Source: Pseudomonas arcuscaelestis (GTDB lineage Bacteria; Pseudomonadota; Gammaproteobacteria; Pseudomonadales; Pseudomonadaceae). From it: a stretch of 64,000 nt of DNA. Each line of letters begins with the position of its first letter. Position 1 is the first letter of the stretch. Under the pieces are notes generated by a model, which worked only from the letters and a program-made list of their open reading frames with translations, did not search any database and was not told the DNA's origin. This document shows, piece by piece, positions 58,922-64,000 of this stretch. A program made the translations under genes and the position numbers. The stretch lies in NCBI RefSeq assembly GCF_016881005.1, contig NZ_JACOPV010000016.1, positions 1 to 64,000 on the forward strand, written 5' to 3'.

Positions 58922-59626
58922 ATGAAACCGATCCAGTTGCCCTTGGGTGTGCGTCTGCGTGACGACGCCACCTTCATCAACTATTACCCGGGTGCCAACG
59001 CCGCAGCATTGGGCTACGTTGAGCGACTCTGCGAAGCCGACGCCGGCTGGACCGAAAGCCTGATTTATCTCTGGGGCAAGCAGGGCGTGGGGCGCACCCA
59101 TTTGCTCCAGGCGGCCTGCTTGCGCTTCGAGCAATTGGGCGAACCCGCTGTATACCTGCCGCTGGCACAACTGCTCGACCGCGGTGTCGAGTTGCTGGAC
59201 AACCTCGAACAATACGAACTGGTGTGCCTCGACGACCTGCATGTCATTGCCGGCAAGCCAGAGTGGGAAGAGGCCATGTTCCACTTGTTCAATCGCCTGC
59301 GCGACAGTGGCCGGCGGTTGCTGCTGGCAGCCTCCAGTTCACCTCGGGAATTGCCAATCAAGCTGGCAGACCTCAAGTCGCGCCTGACCCTGGCGCTGAT
59401 CTTCCAGATGCGTGCGTTGTCTGACGAAGACAAACTGCGCGCCCTGCAATTGCGTGCTTCTCGTCGTGGCTTGCACCTCACCGATGAAGTCGGGCACTTC
59501 ATTCTCACCCGCGGCACCCGCAGCATGAGTGCGCTTTTCGATCTGCTCGAGCGCCTGGATCAGGCGTCATTGCAGGCTCAACGCAAGCTCACCATCCCGT
59601 TTTTGAAAGAAACCTTGGGCTGGTAA
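58922..59626 (+). CDS. hda: DnaA regulatory inactivator Hda
   Basis: 234 residues from ATG 58922; an in-frame extension to 58868 is unlikely. The AAA+ fold has Walker A WGKQGVGRTHLLQ near 48, Walker B LVCLDDLHVIAG near 98, and sensor 2 near 200. The N-terminal MKPIQLPLGVRLRDDATF holds the clamp-binding QLPLG. With the sliding clamp it promotes ATP hydrolysis by DnaA and limits re-initiation. Confidence 0.93.
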   Translation: MKPIQLPLGVRLRDDATFINYYPGANAAALGYVERLCEADAGWTESLIYLWGKQGVGRTHLLQAACLRFEQLGEPAVYLPLAQLLDRGVELLDNLEQYELVCLDDLHVIAGKPEWEEAMFHLFNRLRDSGRRLLLAASSSPRELPIKLADLKSRLTLALIFQMRALSDEDKLRALQLRASRRGLHLTDEVGHFILTRGTRSMSALFDLLERLDQASLQAQRKLTIPFLKETLGW

Positions 59627-59741
59627 AGCAGGTTCTAGAGCCTCGGCACATAAAAGTCACATTTTTTTCGATTGAATTTGCAAATCGACCCGATAGAAGG
59701 CATAGTTTCCCCCTCTTTAAATTCCAGACACGGTCGTGCCC

Positions 59742-60374
59742 ATGCTAAAGCGCTTCGCACCCCTCGTGCCCCTCGCACTTGTGACCCTGCTTTTCGGCTG
59801 CGCAGCACATAGCCCTGTTTCGCAGCAGCAGGTTGAGCAACCCGTTAGCGCCCAGCTTTCGAGCCAGTCCTCCCTCTCTTCGGTATTCGAAGAAGAAATG
59901 GCGACTGAAGAAGAGCTGCAAGATTTCGCCAGCAGCAAGCCATACCAGCTGCCAGCCCTGGCAGACAACATTCTTGAACGTGGCATGTCCCTGATCGGTA
60001 CCCGTTACCGTTTTGGCGGCACCTCCGAGAACACCGGCTTTGATTGCAGCGGTTTCATCGGCTACCTGTTCCGCGAAGAGGCCGGCGTGAACCTGCCGCG
60101 TTCTACCCGCGAAATGATCAACGTGAAGGCCCCGCTGGTTGCACGTAACAACCTCAAGCCGGGTGACCTGCTGTTCTTCAGCACCAACGGCCGCGGCCGT
60201 GTAAGCCACGCCGGCATCTACCTGGGTGATGATCAGTTCATCCACTCCAGCAGCCGCCGCAGCGGTGGTGTGCGCATCGACAAGCTCGGTGATCGCTACT
60301 GGAGCAAGACCTTCATTGAAGCTAAGCGTGCATTGGCCATGGCACCGACCGCGACTACCATCTCGCGCAACTGA
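59742..60374 (+). CDS. NlpC/P60 cell-wall peptidase, lipoprotein
   Basis: 210 residues from ATG 59742 (GTG 59736 possible). Lipobox LFGC near 16-19. The catalytic Cys is in FDCSGFIGYLF near 104, His in HAGIYLGDDQFIHSSS near 155 with the second polar residue in the same strand. Spr/MepS-like endopeptidase that cleaves crosslinks in peptidoglycan. First of two adjacent paralogs, separated by 134 bases with a strong hairpin between. Confidence 0.92.
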   Translation: MLKRFAPLVPLALVTLLFGCAAHSPVSQQQVEQPVSAQLSSQSSLSSVFEEEMATEEELQDFASSKPYQLPALADNILERGMSLIGTRYRFGGTSENTGFDCSGFIGYLFREEAGVNLPRSTREMINVKAPLVARNNLKPGDLLFFSTNGRGRVSHAGIYLGDDQFIHSSSRRSGGVRIDKLGDRYWSKTFIEAKRALAMAPTATTISRN

Positions 60375-60393
60375 TCATGAACCTTTGCGGTAT

Positions 60394-60426
60394 CACGGCG
60401 ACGTAGCTGAAAAGCTCGTCGCCGTG
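60394..60426. terminator. strong hairpin between the two NlpC/P60 genes
   Basis: CACGGCGACG and CGTCGCCGTG form a 10-bp stem topped by an AGCT/AGCT pairing (with one bulge) and GAAA tetraloop, 20 bases after the first NlpC stop. There is no long T run, so it may be a weak terminator or an mRNA stabiliser. Confidence 0.5.
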
Positions 60427-60508
60427 CGTATTTACAGAAAGCGTCTAATCTAAATTCTCAACTATTTCCGGTCTAACACCGGGCGGCCTCAGACAGGATG
60501 TTCTGACC

Positions 60509-61039
60509 ATGGCGATTAAGGCGCGCTTCGCTCTATTTTCCCTGCTGGCACTGCTCGGTGCCTGCTCTAGCCATGCCCCGGCCCCGAAAGTGGTCGAGCC
60601 CGTTGTCATGGCCCCTCAAGTGTATTTCTCCCCCGTTGCCGAAGACGTTCTGTTCCGTGCCCTGGGCCTGGTCGGTACGCCTTATCGCTGGGGCGGCAAC
60701 ACACCGGATGCCGGGTTTGATTGCAGCGGCCTGATTGGCTACGTCTATCGTGATGCTGCGGGCATTGCGCTGCCGCGCACCACACGCGAGATGATCGGTA
60801 TCCGTGGGCCGAGTATCGAGCGCGGTTCCCTGCAGTCCGGGGACCTGGTGTTCTTTGCCACCAGTGGCGGCGCTCAGGTCAGCCATGCTGGCATCTACGT
60901 TGGCGAAGGCCGCTTCGTTCACGCTCCCTCTGCCGGTGGCACCGTGCGTCTGGACTACCTGTCCAACAGCTACTGGAACAAGGCGTACCTGAATGCCAAG
61001 CGGGTCATTGTGCCTGCTCATCTGGCCCGCAACCCCTGA
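60509..61039 (+). CDS. second NlpC/P60 lipoprotein
   Basis: 176 residues. Lipobox LGAC near 16-19. Same catalytic sequence as the upstream gene: FDCSGLIGYVYRDAAG near 71 and HAGIYVGEGRFVHAPS near 125. Shorter N-terminal linker than its paralog. Likely a tandem duplicate that diverged; the C-terminus matches along the whole domain. Confidence 0.92.
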   Translation: MAIKARFALFSLLALLGACSSHAPAPKVVEPVVMAPQVYFSPVAEDVLFRALGLVGTPYRWGGNTPDAGFDCSGLIGYVYRDAAGIALPRTTREMIGIRGPSIERGSLQSGDLVFFATSGGAQVSHAGIYVGEGRFVHAPSAGGTVRLDYLSNSYWNKAYLNAKRVIVPAHLARNP

Positions 61040-61055
61040 CCTTTTGAGGTAGGCG

Positions 61056-61706
61056 ATGACTGCGCAAACGCTCTACCTCGATGATGCTCTCTACCACTAC
61101 CTGCAAGCGGTGTCCGTACGCGAGACGCCGTTGCTGGCACGCCTGCGCGTAGCAACCCAGGCGTTGCCCGAAGCGCGATGGCAAGTAGCACCGGAGCAGG
61201 GCCAGTTGCTGGCATTGCTGGTGCGGTTGATCGGCGCACAACGGGTGATCGAGGTCGGAACCTTTACCGGCTACAGCGCCTTGTGCATGGCGCAGGCGAT
61301 GGATCATGGGCAATTGCTGTGCTGTGACCTGCCAGGCTCCTACAACGACATTGCCTGGCAATACTGGCGCGAAGCTGCAGTGGCCGAGCGCATCGAAATG
61401 CGCTTGGGGCCGGCCTTGCAAACCCTGGCCACCTTGCCAGATGAGCGATATGACCTGATCTTCATCGATGCCGACAAGGCCAATTACCCACTTTACCTGG
61501 AAGAGGCGCTGCGCTTGCTGCGCACGGGCGGCCTGGTCGTGTTCGACAACACCCTGTGGAGCGGGCGAGTTTTGCAGGAGCAGGCGGACAGTGACGATAC
61601 GCGCGCGATCCAGGCATTGAACCTGGCGCTGAAGAACGATCTGCGTGTCGACCTGTCGATGCTGCCGATAGGCGATGGTCTGACACTCTGCCGCAAGCGT
61701 CTGTAG
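61056..61706 (+). CDS. class I SAM-dependent O-methyltransferase (family 3)
   Basis: 216 residues behind GAGGT. SAM motif VIEVGTFTGYSALCMA near 64, metal/active site FIDADKANYPLYLEEALRLLR near 135 and NTLWSGRV near 163. CCoAMT-like enzymes methylate catechol-type hydroxyls; the substrate is not indicated by the neighbours. Starts 17 bases after the NlpC stop, so may be read with it. Confidence 0.9.
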   Translation: MTAQTLYLDDALYHYLQAVSVRETPLLARLRVATQALPEARWQVAPEQGQLLALLVRLIGAQRVIEVGTFTGYSALCMAQAMDHGQLLCCDLPGSYNDIAWQYWREAAVAERIEMRLGPALQTLATLPDERYDLIFIDADKANYPLYLEEALRLLRTGGLVVFDNTLWSGRVLQEQADSDDTRAIQALNLALKNDLRVDLSMLPIGDGLTLCRKRL

Positions 61707-61757
61707 ACAGGCGCCGGCGCTTTGCAACAGGTTGCGGGGCGCGCTGCGAGTTGAAGG

Positions 61758-63074
61758 CTATTGGGCCTTGCTTACCCGCCAGATCTTGTTGCCCACGTCA
61801 TCGGCTACCAGCAAGCCGCCACGCTGATCATTGATTACACCCACCGGCCGGCCCATGGCCTTGCCTTCGTCATTAAGAAAACCGCTGAGCAGGTCGATGG
61901 GTTTGCCCGCCGGTTTGCCGGCACTGCTGAATGGCACGAAGATCACTTTGTAGCCGCTGTGCGGTTTGCGGTTCCAGGAGCCGTGCTGGCCGATGACCGC
62001 GCCTTGTTCGAATGGCGGTGGCAGTACGCCGGGCTCAGCGAAGGTCAGGCCCAGTGAGGCGGTGTGCGGGCCGACGGCGTAGTCCGGGGCGATGGCCTTG
62101 GCGACCAGCTGCGGGTTCTGGGGGCTGACCCTTTTATCGATATTCTGGCCATAGTAGCTGTACGGCCAGCCATAAAAGCCACCGTCCTTGACTGAGGTGA
62201 TGTAGTCGGGCACCAGGTCGCTGCCGATTTCGTCACGCTCATTGACTGCTGTCCACAGCTGTCCGCTGTGGGGTTCCCAGGCCATGCCGTTGGGGTTGCG
62301 CAGGCCGGATGCGAACAAGCGTTGCTTGCCGCTGGCGGGGTCGACTTCCCAGATCGCTGCGCGGCCCTTCTCCTTATCCAGGCCGTTTTCGCCGACATTG
62401 CTGTTAGAGCCGACAGTTACATAGAGCTTCTTGCCGTCGAGGCTGGCAATCACGTTTTTGGTCCAGTGATGATTCAAGGGGCCGCCGGGTAGAACGGCTA
62501 CCAGGGTGCCGGGGCCCTGGATCGAGGTGGCGCCGGGCTGGTAGTTGAAACGCAGCAGGCGATCGGTGTCGGCCACGTAAAAGTCGTTGCCGATCAGCGC
62601 CATGCCAAATGGCGAATTGAGGTTTTCGATAAAGGTTGTGCGCGTTTCGGCTACGCCATCTTGATCGCTGTCACGCAGCAGGCTGATGCGGTTGGCGCTC
62701 GGCACCCCGGCACCGGCGCGGCTCATGGCCTTGCCCATGATCCAGCCGCGAATGCCCTTGCCATCTTCGGGCTTGGGTGGGGCATTGGTTTCGGCCACCA
62801 GCACATCGCCATTGGGCAATACATACAGCCAGCGCGGATGGTCCAGGCCTTCGGCAAAAGCTGCCACCTGAGTGCCAGCCGCTGCTACTGGCTTGGCGCC
62901 CTGGGGCCAGCCGATGGCCGGGGCGACGTTGACGGTAGGGATCAGGGTTTTGTTCGGTTCGGGCAACTGCGGTGAGGGTCCGAAACCGTCGCTGACCTCC
63001 AAGCGAGCGGTTTCCCCGCAGCCACTCAAGCCGGCGGCAACCGCCAATAGCAACGCAATCCTGTGCATGCCCAT
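61758..63074 (-). CDS. sorbosone dehydrogenase-like PQQ-type lipoprotein
   Basis: 438 residues from ATG 63074 behind AGGGG; an extension to 63242 would be in frame but lacks support. Lipobox LSGC near 16-20. Beta-propeller of the glucose/sorbosone dehydrogenase family (HPRWLYVLPNGDVLVAETN near 85, GNDFYVADTDRLLRF, GLRNPNGMAWEPHSGQLW and GSWNRKPHSGYKVIFVPF). Family members oxidise sugars with PQQ in the periplasm; substrate unknown. Confidence 0.88.
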   Translation of the reverse strand: MGMHRIALLLAVAAGLSGCGETARLEVSDGFGPSPQLPEPNKTLIPTVNVAPAIGWPQGAKPVAAAGTQVAAFAEGLDHPRWLYVLPNGDVLVAETNAPPKPEDGKGIRGWIMGKAMSRAGAGVPSANRISLLRDSDQDGVAETRTTFIENLNSPFGMALIGNDFYVADTDRLLRFNYQPGATSIQGPGTLVAVLPGGPLNHHWTKNVIASLDGKKLYVTVGSNSNVGENGLDKEKGRAAIWEVDPASGKQRLFASGLRNPNGMAWEPHSGQLWTAVNERDEIGSDLVPDYITSVKDGGFYGWPYSYYGQNIDKRVSPQNPQLVAKAIAPDYAVGPHTASLGLTFAEPGVLPPPFEQGAVIGQHGSWNRKPHSGYKVIFVPFSSAGKPAGKPIDLLSGFLNDEGKAMGRPVGVINDQRGGLLVADDVGNKIWRVSKAQ

Positions 63075-63142
63075 GTCATTCCCCTTGCAAAGTTGACCAC
63101 TGTAAAAAGTAGAGGGGGTCAGCCAGGCAGAGGTTCCTTCAA

Positions 63143-63721
63143 TTACGCCTGCTTGAGCAGCAGGGCTATGCCGGGATGATACTGCCCGGCTTCGTTGTGC
63201 AGTTTGCGGTAGGCGTAGGGGAAGTACCAGGCCACCGCACAAGCGGTATGTTTTTGCAGGTCCTCGACCAGGTCCTGGAGTTCTTCAGGACTGGCGTGCT
63301 GCCCGGCTTTCCAGGGGCTGGCAAACAGGGCTGCGATTTTCAGTTGGCTGGGGGCGGCAACGTAGCGGGCGACGGCGACGCTCTCCTGCAGGGCGTTGTT
63401 CAGGTCCAGGCGGCCGATGCGTGGCCAGCGTTGGCTGGCTTGCAGGTAGGCGGCTTCATCCTGGCTGGCGATGTACAAGTCGCAGCGCCCCTCACGTTCA
63501 CCTTCGTCGCGCTGTTTTTTGCTCTGATGATGTTGCAAGGTCACAAGCTCAGCCTGCCAGGCGGCGGTGGAAAGCAGGCTCAGGTTGGCTTGGGCGCCAT
63601 GCCAGTATGGAGCTTCAGCGTCGCCCAAGATCTGATTGAAGCGGTCGATACAGGTCACCCAGCGTTCCAGGACGGGGCGCAGGAATTCCAGGCGCGCGTT
63701 ATTGATGATCAGACCTTGCAT
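63143..63721 (-). CDS. hypothetical protein
   Basis: 192 residues from ATG 63721 behind AAGGAG. Mostly helical, with no signal peptide or membrane segment, and tryptophan and histidine rich (RWVTCIDRFNQILGDAEAPYWHGAQANLS). I do not recognise the family. The same strand as the sorbosone dehydrogenase-like gene, 68 bases ahead of it. Stable codon use supports it. Confidence 0.75.
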   Translation of the reverse strand: MQGLIINNARLEFLRPVLERWVTCIDRFNQILGDAEAPYWHGAQANLSLLSTAAWQAELVTLQHHQSKKQRDEGEREGRCDLYIASQDEAAYLQASQRWPRIGRLDLNNALQESVAVARYVAAPSQLKIAALFASPWKAGQHASPEELQDLVEDLQKHTACAVAWYFPYAYRKLHNEAGQYHPGIALLLKQA

Positions 63722-63885
63722 GTCGCTCTCCTTGTATCTGTTGTAATTGAGCATAGCCATGATGTGGCCATTTGATATCACTGCTGATACGTTGACACAA
63801 GAGCCGGTGGGCGTCATTGACCCACGCCGGTACTGCGCCTTTCATTGACGCTCCGGGTGCAACCCTCTAACCTTCGCGACTTGTT

Positions 63886-64000
63886 TCAGGTGCTCTGTGG
63901 GCTACGGCCTGGCAGGGTGAAACAGGGAAGCCGGTGGGTGCGCAAACGCGTGCGAGTCCGGCGCTGCCCCCGCAACGGTAAATGAGTCAAGGCCGCGCAC
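63886..64000 (+). ncRNA. cobalamin riboswitch, 5' part
   Basis: The AGGGTGAAACAGGGAAGCCGGTG and GCTGCCCCCGCAACGGTAA segments match the conserved core and B12 box of cobalamin riboswitches. It points right, so a vitamin B12 synthesis or uptake gene should begin just beyond the window. The 3' switching helix is missing and the 5' end is approximate. Confidence 0.92.

Noticed and set aside
1..64000. CRISPR arrays or insertion sequences
   Set aside because: No spaced direct repeats of the CRISPR type and no transposase-like frame with terminal inverted repeats were seen.

Overview
The window reads as a Pseudomonas chromosome of the P. putida/P. fluorescens type. The basis is high GC, GacS next to D-lactate dehydrogenase, an oprH-phoP-phoQ block, a class Ia nrdAB pair with a 964-residue NrdA, REP-type palindromes and the order cysM-rlmD-relA-mazG. 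Most of the right half is ordinary conserved core; the first 20 kb is more accessory. No tRNA, CRISPR array, transposase or prophage was found.

Layout. 1-121: 3' end of a 5S rRNA and its terminator. 300-9.6 kb: a small Cys-motif protein, then a Fur-type box, a FecI-like sigma factor and a FecR-like regulator on +, facing a minus-strand operon of a TonB-dependent receptor with a signalling domain, a YddA/SbmA-type ABC exporter-like protein and an M16 protease. This gene set matches the E. coli yddA-yddB-pqqL and Pectobacterium fus (ferredoxin iron piracy) sets. 9.7-12.2 kb: a SulP permease, then a BRO-N antirepressor-like gene preceded by what looks like a C4 antisense RNA, its target ribosome binding site and a 17-codon coupled leader. 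12.4-20.0 kb: a minus-strand catabolic-looking cluster (LysR regulator, SDR, epimerase, CE4 deacetylase/cyclic imidase, APC permease, agmatinase-family ureohydrolase, NCS1 permease). 20.2-21.6 kb: a lipoprotein and a DUF533/TerB protein.

21.8-38 kb: nrdB and nrdA with NrdR-type boxes; an RstA/RstB-like two-component system coupled to a short FhuF-like protein; a phosphopantetheinyl transferase; oprH-phoPQ behind four PhoP-like repeats; dctA behind a sigma-54 promoter with twin upstream palindromes; SprT-like protein, Yip1-family protein, ttcA and tag. 38-45 kb: DUF2069, wrbA, arsC-like, a TlpA-like lipoprotein, a META-domain lipoprotein, a two-CxxC protein, ldhA and gacS. 45-58.8 kb: a second OmpR-type two-component system, cysM, rlmD, relA, mazG, DUF2058, then purM-purN-DUF3108 on minus, DUF2066 and a PerM-type transporter. 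58.9-64 kb: hda, two NlpC/P60 lipoproteins, an O-methyltransferase, a sorbosone dehydrogenase-like lipoprotein, a hypothetical protein and the start of a cobalamin riboswitch that runs off the right edge.

Themes. Iron and redox (FecI/FecR and receptor operon, FhuF-like protein, phosphopantetheinyl transferase), envelope and magnesium sensing (PhoPQ-OprH, RstAB-like), carbon uptake (dctA, the guanidino/NCS1 cluster) and global control (GacS, RelA, MazG, Hda, NrdR-type sites) dominate. All functional statements come from motifs, gene order and remembered families; no database search was possible.
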